From Streptomyces silaceus (GTDB lineage Bacteria > Actinomycetota > Actinomycetes > Streptomycetales > Streptomycetaceae): 40,868 nt of DNA. Below the pieces are notes generated by a model. It searched no databases and was not told the DNA's origin. It saw only the letters and a program-made list of their open reading frames with translations. Positions within the stretch are counted from its first letter, which is position 1; the number at the start of each line of letters is the position of its first letter. Shown piece by piece: positions 6,817-13,835 of the stretch. The stretch spans positions 1 through 40,868 of the forward strand of contig NZ_LIRJ01000435.1 of the NCBI RefSeq assembly GCF_001419745.1. Direction: 5' to 3'. The position numbers were made by a program, and so were the translations under genes.

Positions 6817-8277
6817 ATGACCGCCCTGGAACCCGGTGACACCGACGTCACTCCCGCCGCACCGACAGCACCGCCCGAGGCTCCCCAGGGCGGAGTCCTG
6901 AGCAGGCCCCACCGCGCCCTCAGCATCGGCATCGTCTCCGTGGTCCTGCTCATCGCCTTCGAGACGACGGCCGTCGGGACCGCGATGCCCGTCGCCGCCC
7001 GCGAACTGGACGGCGTCTCGCTGTACGCCTTCGCCTTCTCCGGGTACTTCACGACCAGCCTCTTCGGAATGGTGCTCAGCGGGCAGTGGGCGGACCGGCG
7101 CGGTCCGCTCGGGCCGCTCGCCGCGGGCATCTCCCTCTTCGCGGCGGGGCTGCTGCTGAGCGGCACCGCGGGCGCGATGTGGCTGTTCATCCTGGGACGG
7201 GCCGTGCAGGGCCTCGGCGGCGGTCTGGTGATCGTCGCGCTGTACGTCGTCGTCAGCCGCGCCTACCCGGAACACCTCCGCGCGTCGATCCTCGCGGCCT
7301 TCGCGGCGAGCTGGGTCGTGCCCTCGGTGGTGGGCCCCCTGGTCTCCGGGGCCGTCACCGAGCACCTCGGCTGGCGCTGGGTGTTCGTCGGCATCCCCGC
7401 CCTGGTCGTCGCGCCGCTCGTCCTCGCGCTGCCCGCGATCCGGCGGACCGCCACGGGCCCCGTGGACCCCACCGCGCCCGCCGCCGCCCTCGACCGCCGC
7501 CGCATCCGCCTCGCGCTCGGCATCTCGCTGGGCGCCGGGCTCCTGCAGTACGCGGGGCAGGACCTGCGCTGGCTCTCGCTGCTGCCCGCCGTGGCGGGCG
7601 GGGCGCTCCTCGTGCCCTCCGCCCTCGGCCTGCTGCCCCGCGGCACCTACCGCGCCGCCCGCGGGCTGCCCTCCGTCGTCCTGCTGCGCGGCGTGGCCGC
7701 CGGGTCGTTCATCGCCGCCGAGTCCTTCGTGCCGCTGATGCTCGTCACCCAGCGGGGCCTGAGCCCGACCATGGCCGGGCTCTCGCTGGCCGTGGGCGGC
7801 GCGACCTGGGCGCTCGGCTCCTACCTCCAGTCGCGGCCCCGCATGGAGCCCCACCGCGGCCGGCTCGTGGCCTTCGGCATGGTGCTCGTCGCGGCGGCCA
7901 TCGCCACCGCGCCCACCGTCCTGATCGAGGCCGTGCCCGTGTGGATCGTCGCGGTCGCCTGGGCCTTCGGCTGCTTCGGCATGGGCATGGTCATCGCCTC
8001 GACGAGCGTGCTGCTGCTGCGCCTCTCGCCGCCCGCGGACGCCGGGTCCAACTCCGCCGCCCTGCAGATTTCGGACGGTCTTTCGAACGTCATCCTCCTC
8101 GCCGCGGGCGGCGCCGCCTTCGCCGCGCTGGGCGGCGGCGCGGTGGGCGCGGCACACGGGGCGGGCGGGGCCGCCGGATCCCATCCGGGCGCCTTCGTCG
8201 CCGTCTTCCTGCCCATGGCGGCGGTCGCCCTGGCCGGGGCCTGGGTGGGCACGCGGCTCAAGGAACGGGCGCGCTGA
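6817..8277 (+). CDS. MFS transporter, multidrug-efflux-like
   Basis: A 486-residue major facilitator protein with about 12 hydrophobic segments. The first helix begins with LSIGIVSVVLLIAFETTAVG. The motif-A region GQWADRRGPLG follows the second helix, and GRAVQGLGGGLVIVALYVVV with HLGWRWVFVGIP is typical of drug:proton antiporters. Start codons at 6793 (GTG), 6796 (ATG) and 6817 (ATG) are in frame. I chose 6817 because TACGCT at 6804-6809 sits 7 bases before it, the arrangement of a leaderless Streptomyces promoter, whereas the upstream starts overlap that hexamer. Substrate unknown. A three-copy 17-bp repeat upstream suggests dedicated transcriptional control, but no regulator is adjacent. 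Confidence 0.85.
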   Translation: MTALEPGDTDVTPAAPTAPPEAPQGGVLSRPHRALSIGIVSVVLLIAFETTAVGTAMPVAARELDGVSLYAFAFSGYFTTSLFGMVLSGQWADRRGPLGPLAAGISLFAAGLLLSGTAGAMWLFILGRAVQGLGGGLVIVALYVVVSRAYPEHLRASILAAFAASWVVPSVVGPLVSGAVTEHLGWRWVFVGIPALVVAPLVLALPAIRRTATGPVDPTAPAAALDRRRIRLALGISLGAGLLQYAGQDLRWLSLLPAVAGGALLVPSALGLLPRGTYRAARGLPSVVLLRGVAAGSFIAAESFVPLMLVTQRGLSPTMAGLSLAVGGATWALGSYLQSRPRMEPHRGRLVAFGMVLVAAAIATAPTVLIEAVPVWIVAVAWAFGCFGMGMVIASTSVLLLRLSPPADAGSNSAALQISDGLSNVILLAAGGAAFAALGGGAVGAAHGAGGAAGSHPGAFVAVFLPMAAVALAGAWVGTRLKERAR

Positions 8278-8401
8278 GGCGACGGTGTGAGACCTGTCGC
8301 ACCCGCCTCCGGCACCGCCTCGATCTCACCGGTACGTCAACCGGTCACCGGTAAGGTGGCCCGGTTGTCGTACGTACCCGAGAAGTAAAAACCCGGAGAC
8401 C

Positions 8402-10201
8402 GTGACTACCACCAGCGCCGCCGCCACCTCCTCCCACCACCTCTCGCCCGCCTTCCCCGGCCGTGCCCCCTGGGGCACCGCCAACAAGCTGCGTGCCTGG
8501 CAGCAGGGCGCGATGGAGAAGTACATCCAGGAGCAGCCGCGGGACTTCCTCGCCGTCGCCACCCCCGGCGCCGGCAAGACGACCTTCGCGCTCACGCTCG
8601 CCTCGTGGCTGCTGCACCACCACGTCGTGCAGCAGGTCACCGTGGTCGCGCCGACCGAGCACCTGAAGAAGCAGTGGGCCGAGGCGGCCGCCCGTATAGG
8701 CATCAAGCTCGACCCCGAGTACAGCGCGGGACCCCTGAGCAAGGAGTACCAGGGCGTCGCCGTGACCTACGCCGGTGTCGGCGTACGCCCGATGCTGCAC
8801 CGCAACCGCTCCGAGCAGCGCAAGACCCTCGTCATCCTCGACGAGATCCACCACGCGGGAGACAGCAAGTCCTGGGGCGAGGCGTGCCTGGAGGCCTTCG
8901 AGCCCGCCACGCGCCGCCTCGCGCTCACCGGCACGCCCTTCCGGTCCGACACCAACCCGATCCCCTTCGTCACCTACGAGGAGGGCAACGACGGCATCCG
9001 GCGCTCCTCCGCCGACTACACCTACGGCTATGGCAGCGCGCTCGGCGACGGCGTCGTGCGGCCCGTCATCTTCCTCTCGTACTCGGGCAACATGCGCTGG
9101 CGCACCAAGGCCGGCGACGAGATCGCGGCCCGGCTCGGCGAGCCGATGACCAAGGACGCCGTCTCGCAGGCCTGGCGCACCGCCCTGGACGCGCGCGGCG
9201 AGTGGATGCCCAACGTCCTCAAGGCCGCCGACAAGCGGCTCACCGAGGTCAGGAAGGCCATCCCCGACGCGGGCGGCCTCGTCATCGCCTCCGACCAGGA
9301 CTCCGCGCGCGCCTACGCCAAGCTGATCCGCGAGATCACCGGCACCAAGGCCACCGTCGTCCTCTCCGACGACACCGGCGCCTCCCAGCGCATCGACGAC
9401 TTCAGCGGCAGCACCGACCGGTGGATGGTCGCGGTCCGCATGGTGTCCGAGGGCGTCGACGTGCCGCGCCTGGCGGTCGGCGTGTACGCCACCACCATCT
9501 CCACGCCGCTCTTCTTCGCGCAGGCCGTCGGGCGCTTCGTGCGGTCGCGGCGCCGGGGCGAGACCGCGTCCGTCTTCCTGCCCACCGTCCCCGACCTGCT
9601 CGGCTTCGCCAACGAGATGGAGGTCGAGCGCGACCACGTGCTCGACAAGCCGAAGAAGGAGGGGGAGGAGGACCCCTACGCCGAGTCCGAGGCCGAGATG
9701 GACGAGGCCAACAAGGAGCAGGACGAGGACACCGGCGAGCAGGAACAGTTCTCCTTCGAGGCGCTGGAGTCCGAGGCCGTCTTCGACCGCGTCCTCTTCG
9801 ACGGCGCCGAGTTCGGCATGCAGGCCCACCCGGGCAGCGAGGAGGAGCAGGACTACCTCGGCATCCCGGGCCTCCTCGAACCGGACCAGGTGCAGATGCT
9901 GCTCCAGAAGCGGCAGGCCCGGCAGATCGCCCACAGCAAGAAGAAGCCGGACGAGGAGGCCGATCTCCTCGAACTGCCCGCCGAGCGGCGCCCGGTGGTC
10001 TCCCACAAGGAGCTCCTCGGGCTGCGCAAGCAGCTGAACACGATGGTCGGCGCGTACGTCCACCAGAGCGGCAAGCCGCACGGCGTGATCCACACCGAGC
10101 TGCGGCGCACCTGCGGCGGACCGCCGAGCGCGGAGGCCACCGCCGGTCAGCTGCGGCAGCGGATCGCGAAGGTCCAGGAGTGGGCGACCCGCATGAAGTG
10201 A
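8402..10201 (+). CDS. SF2 DEAD/DEAH-box helicase
   Basis: A 599-residue superfamily 2 helicase. Walker A ATPGAGKTT is at residues 53-61, the DEIH box at 147-150, motif III-like LTGTPF at 175-180 and motif VI QAVGRFVRS at 374-382, so both RecA-like domains are complete. The compact architecture is closest to UvsW/type III restriction-like (ResIII) helicases. Residues 418-449 are an extremely acidic linker (mostly Glu/Asp), and the last 150 residues are helical and charged (LLQKRQARQIAHSKKKPDEE) with no domain I recognise. GTG 8402 is preceded by CGGAGA. A TAAGGT hexamer at 8352-8357 may be its -10. There is no nuclease or methylase partner nearby, so a housekeeping DNA or RNA remodelling role is more likely than restriction. 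Confidence 0.9.
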   Translation: MTTTSAAATSSHHLSPAFPGRAPWGTANKLRAWQQGAMEKYIQEQPRDFLAVATPGAGKTTFALTLASWLLHHHVVQQVTVVAPTEHLKKQWAEAAARIGIKLDPEYSAGPLSKEYQGVAVTYAGVGVRPMLHRNRSEQRKTLVILDEIHHAGDSKSWGEACLEAFEPATRRLALTGTPFRSDTNPIPFVTYEEGNDGIRRSSADYTYGYGSALGDGVVRPVIFLSYSGNMRWRTKAGDEIAARLGEPMTKDAVSQAWRTALDARGEWMPNVLKAADKRLTEVRKAIPDAGGLVIASDQDSARAYAKLIREITGTKATVVLSDDTGASQRIDDFSGSTDRWMVAVRMVSEGVDVPRLAVGVYATTISTPLFFAQAVGRFVRSRRRGETASVFLPTVPDLLGFANEMEVERDHVLDKPKKEGEEDPYAESEAEMDEANKEQDEDTGEQEQFSFEALESEAVFDRVLFDGAEFGMQAHPGSEEEQDYLGIPGLLEPDQVQMLLQKRQARQIAHSKKKPDEEADLLELPAERRPVVSHKELLGLRKQLNTMVGAYVHQSGKPHGVIHTELRRTCGGPPSAEATAGQLRQRIAKVQEWATRMK

Positions 10202-10368
10202 GCGGGCCGCCGTCCGGCGCGAGCGGGTCCGGGTCCGCGATGAGCGGGGCGTTCCGTGTGCGGAGGTGGTGTGCACAGGTCGTGCACGCCCCCACACGGG
10301 CGCCCGCCGCGTAACGGGGCAATGGGGGGCGCTAGGGGCGTCGGCGTGCCCGGATTCTGGACGAAGTC

Positions 10369-10398
10369 TTCCGCTGAGCGGGACGGCCTCGCTACTGT
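10369..10398 (+). promoter_or_regulatory. Probable IclR autoregulatory operator and promoter
   Basis: TTCCGCT-G-AGCGGGA (10369-10383) is a 7-1-7 near-palindrome of the type bound by IclR-family dimers. TACTGT at 10393-10398 is a good -10 hexamer, and a 17-base spacer would place the -35 inside the palindrome. The predicted transcript has a leader of about 140 bases before the GTG at 10546. Confidence 0.45.
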
Positions 10399-10415
10399 CC
10401 CCGCAACGCACACGC

Positions 10416-10506
10416 CCCGTGGCAGCGCCGCCGCGGAGCGCAGCCGGTGTTCCGACCGGCGGCCTCTGACGCGCGTCGCCCACGGGACCGGCGGCGCAAC
10501 CGCCGC
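10416..10506 (+). other. Structured 5' leader of the IclR gene
   Basis: The predicted leader contains a closing stem CCCGTGG/CCACGGG (10416-10422 with 10480-10486). It encloses a perfect hairpin GCCGGT/ACCGGC with loop GTTCCG (10443-10460), and a second perfect hairpin GCGGCG/CGCCGC with loop CAAC follows (10491-10506). It matches no riboswitch class I recognise; the high GC makes chance pairing possible. Confidence 0.3.
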
Positions 10507-10545
10507 GTAAGGGGGCCGCCGACCCTCACCTAAGGAGTGGGCGTC

Positions 10546-11187
10546 GTGACCGCGGAGACTTCCCAGACGCTCGACCGAGGACTGCGCGTCCTCAAGCTGC
10601 TGGCCGACACCGACCATGGCCTGACGGTCACCGAGCTCTCCAACAAGCTCGGCGTGAACCGCACCGTGGTCTACCGCCTGCTCGCCACGCTGGAGCAGCA
10701 CGCCCTGGTCCGCCGCGACCTGGGCGGCCGGGCCCGCGTGGGCCTCGGGGTGCTGCGGCTCGGCCGCCAGGTGCACCCGCTGGTGCGGGAGGCCGCGCTG
10801 CCGGCGCTGCGCTCGCTCGCCGAGGACATAGGCGCGACGGCGCACCTGACCCTCGTGGACGGCACCGAGGCCCTCGCGGTGGCGGTGGTGGAGCCCACGT
10901 GGACGGACTACCACGTCGCCTACCGCACGGGCTTCCGCCACCCCCTGGACCGCGGCGCCGCGGGCCGCGCGATCCTCGCCGCGCGCCAGGGCCTGGTGAC
11001 CGACCCCGGGTACGCGCTCACGCACGGCGAGCTGGAGGCGGGCGCCAGCGGGGCGGCGGCCCCCCTGGTGGGCGTCACCGGCATAGAGGGCAGCGTCGGC
11101 GTGGTCATGCTCGCGGACTCGGTACCGGAGCGGGTGGGACCGCGGGTGGTGGACGCGGCACGGGAAGTGGCCGACGCCCTGCGCTGA
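10546..11187 (+). CDS. IclR-family transcriptional regulator
   Basis: A 213-residue regulator with an N-terminal winged helix-turn-helix (TLDRGLRVLKLLA, LTVTELSNKLGVNRTVVYRLL, residues about 5-65) and a C-terminal IclR effector domain (LTLVDGTEALAVAVVEP and HPLDRGAAGRAILA). GTG 10546 is favoured over the in-frame GTG at 10537 because AAGGAG ends 8 bases before it and the upstream GTG overlaps that site. At 213 residues it is somewhat shorter than the usual 240-260, with a trimmed C-terminus. It has its own promoter with a palindrome that is probably an autoregulatory site. The ligand is unknown; neighbours (helicase, S16 protease) do not point to a pathway. Confidence 0.9.
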   Translation: MTAETSQTLDRGLRVLKLLADTDHGLTVTELSNKLGVNRTVVYRLLATLEQHALVRRDLGGRARVGLGVLRLGRQVHPLVREAALPALRSLAEDIGATAHLTLVDGTEALAVAVVEPTWTDYHVAYRTGFRHPLDRGAAGRAILAARQGLVTDPGYALTHGELEAGASGAAAPLVGVTGIEGSVGVVMLADSVPERVGPRVVDAAREVADALR

Positions 11188-11212
11188 GGCGAGGCCGCCG
11201 ATCGAGTCACGT

Positions 11213-11218
11213 TAGATT
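11213..11218 (+). promoter_or_regulatory. -10 hexamer of a leaderless promoter
   Basis: TAGATT ends 6 bases before GTG 11225, so the transcript of the S16 protease gene should begin at its start codon. The -35 region is poorly conserved. Confidence 0.5.
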
Positions 11219-11224
11219 GATCCT

Positions 11225-12025
11225 GTGTTCTCTCGTCTCACGCGCCTCCAGGCCCTCGCCGTCTGCGCGCTCCCCGTGGTGACCCTGCTCGCCGTCGCGG
11301 GGCTCGCGCCGCTGCCGTTCGCCGTGGCCCAGCCCGGCGGCACGACGAACGTCCTCGGGAAGCACGAGGGCAAGCCGGTGCTCACGATCACCGGCGCGCC
11401 CACCCGGCCGACCAAGGGCGAGCTGCGCATGACGACGATCGTCGCCACGGGGCCGACCGTGGACGTGCGCCTGGGCGACGTGATCGACGGCTGGTTCCGC
11501 ACGGACCGCGCGGTGATGCCGAAGGACTCGGTCTACCCGGTCGGCGACAACGAGAAGGAAGTCGAGAAGCACAATCTCGGCGACATGAAGAAGTCGCAGG
11601 ACGACGCCACGAAGGCGGCGCTGGCCTATCTGAAGGAGAACGGCGTCGACGGCACCGACAAGGTGGACGTCAAGGCCGACCTCGGCGACATCGGCGGCCC
11701 GAGCGCGGGCCTGTTCCTCTCGCTCGGGATCATCGACAAGCTGGACGGGAACGGCAGCGGCGGCGACCTCACGGGCGGCCGCACCATCGCCGGCACCGGC
11801 ACGATCAAGGCCGACGGCAGGATCGGCCCGGTCGGCGGTGTCGCCCTGAAGACGAAGGCCGCGCGGCGCGACGGCGCGACGGTCTTCCTGGTCCCGAAGG
11901 CGGAGTGCTCGGACGCGTCCGCCGAGCTGCCCAAGGGGCTTCAACTGATCCCCGTCACCACCCTGAAGGGCACGGTCGACTCGCTGCGGGCCCTGGAGAA
12001 GGGCGAGAAGGTCCCGGGCTGCTGA
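11225..12025 (+). CDS. Secreted or membrane-anchored Lon-like S16 serine protease
   Basis: A 266-residue protein. Residues about 8-35 are a signal peptide or anchor (LQALAVCALPVVTLLAVAG). The C-terminal half is a Lon proteolytic domain: the catalytic serine is Ser160 in DIGGPSAGL and the lysine is Lys209 in GPVGGVALKTKAA, the Ser-Lys dyad of family S16. There is no ATPase domain and no clear PDZ domain, so it is a minimal relative of the YlbL-type extracytoplasmic proteases. It probably acts outside the membrane on unfolded or regulatory proteins (inference). The start codon follows a -10 hexamer by 6 bases (leaderless). Its 3' end is overlapped by 71 bp by a small gene on the other strand. 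Confidence 0.88.
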   Translation: MFSRLTRLQALAVCALPVVTLLAVAGLAPLPFAVAQPGGTTNVLGKHEGKPVLTITGAPTRPTKGELRMTTIVATGPTVDVRLGDVIDGWFRTDRAVMPKDSVYPVGDNEKEVEKHNLGDMKKSQDDATKAALAYLKENGVDGTDKVDVKADLGDIGGPSAGLFLSLGIIDKLDGNGSGGDLTGGRTIAGTGTIKADGRIGPVGGVALKTKAARRDGATVFLVPKAECSDASAELPKGLQLIPVTTLKGTVDSLRALEKGEKVPGC

Positions 12026-12167
12026 CACTGACGAGTCGCAGGCCCAACTCTACGAGGGTCCAGCCGAGTTGAGTGCGCAGATGAGTACGGGGGCCTCGCG
12101 CGGGCGCCGCCCGTCGTAACTCCTCGGCGCGGTCGTGATGCAGCATCAGGTGTACGTCGGTGTGCAT
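11955..12167 (-). CDS. Small conserved-looking actinobacterial protein
   Basis: A 70-residue protein of unknown function. The pattern MHTDVHLMLHHDRAEELRRA followed by LRTQLGWTLVELGLRLV matches a family of tiny His/Leu-rich actinobacterial proteins I recognise only by shape: an N-terminal HxHLxxHH-like helix and a C-terminal LGWTLVELGLRL helix. Homologues tend to end shortly after that helix, so the last 20 residues (Ser/Pro-rich) may be a recent read-through extension. ATG 12167 has AGGAG 6 bases upstream and lies 12 bp after the stop of the ArsR-like regulator, so they form an operon. The 3' end overlaps the protease gene antisense by 71 bp. Confidence 0.6.
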   Translation of the reverse strand: MHTDVHLMLHHDRAEELRRAAPARGPRTHLRTQLGWTLVELGLRLVSVSSPGPSRPSPGPAASRPCPSGW

Positions 12168-12179
12168 GCCGTGCTCCTC

Positions 12180-12782
12180 TCAGGCGTCCTCGGCCGCCGG
12201 CCGGGTCGGGAAGACGTGGGAGTGGACGCGCACCCTGGCCGCGTTCGGGGTGCCTTCGTCCGGGGCCAACGCCCGGTAGCTCTCGATGAGTTCGATGACC
12301 TTGTGGCTCAGTTCGGAGGCGAGGGCGGGCGTCAGCGTCAGGGTGAAGTCGCTCGTGTCCGCCGCCTCGTCCCACTCCTGCGGCCACTCGTGCCGGGTGG
12401 CGATCCAGGTGGTCACTTCCTGTGAGCGCTGGGCGGCGTACTCGTACAGAAGGGTGCTGAGCGCGCCCTGCACCTCCGGGTCCCGGTCGCGGATGAGGTC
12501 CTCGTCGGTCCGGGTCCCCTGGTGCGCGGAGCGCCACCACCGCTCCCGCCCCTTGCCGCGCTCCGGATCGTCCTCGACGAATCCGTACTCCGCGAGCTGG
12601 CGCAGGTGATAGCTGGTGGCGCCGCTGGACTCGCCCAGGCGCGCGGCGAGTTGGGATGCGGTCGCCGGGCCGTCGAGCCGCAGCGAGGTGAGCAGGCGCA
12701 TCCGCAGCGGATGCGCGAGTCCGCGCAGCGAGCGCGGGTTGAGCCGGTGGACCTTCCGGGGCGGCTGCGCTTCTTCCGTCAT
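12180..12782 (-). CDS. ArsR-like winged-helix transcriptional regulator
   Basis: A 200-residue regulator. The N-terminal winged helix (LRGLAHPLRMRLLTSLRLDGPA, ATASQLAARLGESSGATSYHL, FVEDDPERGKGRERWWR) is that of the HTH_20/ArsR group, and the C-terminal helical part (residues 90-200) probably dimerises or senses a signal; there is no CxC metal-binding motif, so metal sensing is unlikely. The start ATG 12782 is preceded 6 bases earlier by TACGGT, with TTGCAA 17 bases further up, giving a leaderless transcript; the upstream in-frame ATG at 12803 would lie inside the promoter. The promoter overlaps a 17-bp-arm inverted repeat, strongly suggesting autorepression. It is followed by the small LGWTLVELGL-type gene and preceded by the end of the OpuC-type operon. 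Confidence 0.88.
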   Translation of the reverse strand: MTEEAQPPRKVHRLNPRSLRGLAHPLRMRLLTSLRLDGPATASQLAARLGESSGATSYHLRQLAEYGFVEDDPERGKGRERWWRSAHQGTRTDEDLIRDRDPEVQGALSTLLYEYAAQRSQEVTTWIATRHEWPQEWDEAADTSDFTLTLTPALASELSHKVIELIESYRALAPDEGTPNAARVRVHSHVFPTRPAAEDA

Positions 12783-12788
12783 GTCCTC

Positions 12789-12842
12789 ACCGTAACCATG
12801 CAAAGACTCCGTTGCAATGCTTTCTTTGCAACGGAGTCTTTG
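12789..12842 (-). promoter_or_regulatory. ArsR-like promoter with long inverted-repeat operator
   Basis: Perfect inverted repeat with 17-bp arms (12801-12817 and 12826-12842, spacer 8). On the minus strand -35 TTGCAA (12817-12812), a 17-base spacer and -10 TACGGT (12794-12789) lie over its proximal arm, and the ATG follows 6 bases later. The repeat could also terminate the osmolyte operon ending at 12867, but no T run follows on that strand. Confidence 0.7.
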
Positions 12843-12866
12843 TAACCGGCGGAACCGGCCGCCGCG

Positions 12867-13835
12867 TCACTCCTTGACGAACCCCTCCTGGATCAGCCAG
12901 TCCTTCGCCACCTCGTGGGGGTCCTGGCCCTCCACGTCCACCTTGGAGTTGAGGTCCTGCGCCACCGTGTTGTTCAGCTTCTTCGTGATGGGATCCAGGA
13001 CCTCCGCCATCTCCGGGTACTTCTCCAGGGACTTGCTGTTGATCTCCGGCGCGGCGTTGTAGTTGGGGAAGAAGTGCTTGTCGTCCTCCATGACCGTCAG
13101 GTCCATCGCCTTGATGCGGCCGTCGGTCGTGAAGACCTCGCCGTAGGTGCACGAGCCCTTGGACGCCTGCGTGTAGATGATGCCGGTGTCCATCTTGGTG
13201 ATGTTGGAGGACGGGATGCTCATCCCGTACGCCTTCTGCATGCCGGGCAGCCCGTCCTCTCGGGAGGAGAACTCGCTCTCCACGCAGAGCGTGACCGCCT
13301 TCGGATCGGACGTGGACAGGGCCGCGACGTCCGAGAGCGTCCTGGTCCTGTACTTCGCCGCGTTCTTCCCGTTCATCGCCAGCGCGTACGTGTTGTTGAG
13401 CGCGGCCGGCGGCAGCCAGGTGATGCCGTTCCTCAGGTCCGCCTCGCGCACCGCCTGCCACTGCTTCTTCGGGTCGTCGATGGGTTCGGAGTTGCCCTGG
13501 TACGTGATCCAGGCGGTGCCCGTGTACTCGTACATGGCGTCCGCGTCACCGCCCTTGACGGCCTCGCGCGCGCCGATCGACCCCTGGATGCCCGTGCGGT
13601 CGAGCACGTCCGCGCCGGCCGCCTCGAAGGCGATGCCCATGATCGCGCCGAGGATCAGCTGCTCGGTGAACTCCTTGGACGTGACGGTGAGATCGGCGCC
13701 CTTGAGGGGCAGGCCCTGGCCGATCGAGCCGGGCTTGACGTCGTCCACCATCGGGCTGCCGCTGGTGAGGCCGCACCCGGCGACCAGCGCGGCCCCCAGG
13801 ACGCCGACGACCGACGTGCGCAACGAGACCCTCAT
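12867..13835 (-). CDS. Glycine betaine/choline ABC transporter substrate-binding lipoprotein (OpuC/ProX type)
   Basis: A 322-residue secreted lipoprotein. The signal peptide ends in the lipobox LVAG-C with lipidated Cys21. The mature part is an OpuAC-like periplasmic binding fold: DLTVTSKEFTEQLILGAI opens the domain, and DAMYEYTGTAWITYQG followed by WLPPAALNNTYALAM are typical of OsmX/OpuCC-type proteins. It would present quaternary-amine osmolytes to the two permeases encoded upstream. The start overlaps the preceding permease stop by 4 bp (ATGA), so it is the last gene of the four-gene operon. Which osmolyte is bound cannot be read reliably from the aromatic residues visible. Confidence 0.93.
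   Translation of the reverse strand: MRVSLRTSVVGVLGAALVAGCGLTSGSPMVDDVKPGSIGQGLPLKGADLTVTSKEFTEQLILGAIMGIAFEAAGADVLDRTGIQGSIGAREAVKGGDADAMYEYTGTAWITYQGNSEPIDDPKKQWQAVREADLRNGITWLPPAALNNTYALAMNGKNAAKYRTRTLSDVAALSTSDPKAVTLCVESEFSSREDGLPGMQKAYGMSIPSSNITKMDTGIIYTQASKGSCTYGEVFTTDGRIKAMDLTVMEDDKHFFPNYNAAPEINSKSLEKYPEMAEVLDPITKKLNNTVAQDLNSKVDVEGQDPHEVAKDWLIQEGFVKE

Larger units (their letters stand above)
10202..10545. other. Intergenic region upstream of the IclR gene
   Basis: Between the helicase and IclR genes I see no convincing gene. The region holds a 9-5-9 inverted repeat at 10268-10290 (arms GGTGTGCAC and GTGCACGCC, one mismatch), a palindrome over a predicted promoter at 10369-10398, and a folded leader at 10416-10506, listed separately. 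The short GTG-started frame at 10256-10510 is low-complexity and not protein-like. Confidence 0.6.

Noticed and set aside
8402..10201. Restriction or anti-phage defence system based on the UvsW/ResIII-like helicase
   Set aside because: No nuclease, methylase or other defence gene lies next to it; neighbours are an exporter and an IclR regulator.
8345..10483. 712-residue open frame opposite the helicase
   Set aside because: Antisense shadow of a real helicase; no recognisable domain or ribosome-binding site.
10416..10506. Cobalamin or other known riboswitch in the IclR leader
   Set aside because: No B12-box or other conserved aptamer core can be found; only simple GC-rich stems.
10256..10510. 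84-residue GTG-started frame in the helicase-IclR gap
   Set aside because: Low-complexity composition, no ribosome-binding site, and it overlaps the predicted IclR promoter and leader.
12801..12842. Rho-independent terminator as the only role of the 17-bp-arm inverted repeat
   Set aside because: No T run follows on either strand, and a well-formed promoter overlaps it, so an operator is the better primary reading.
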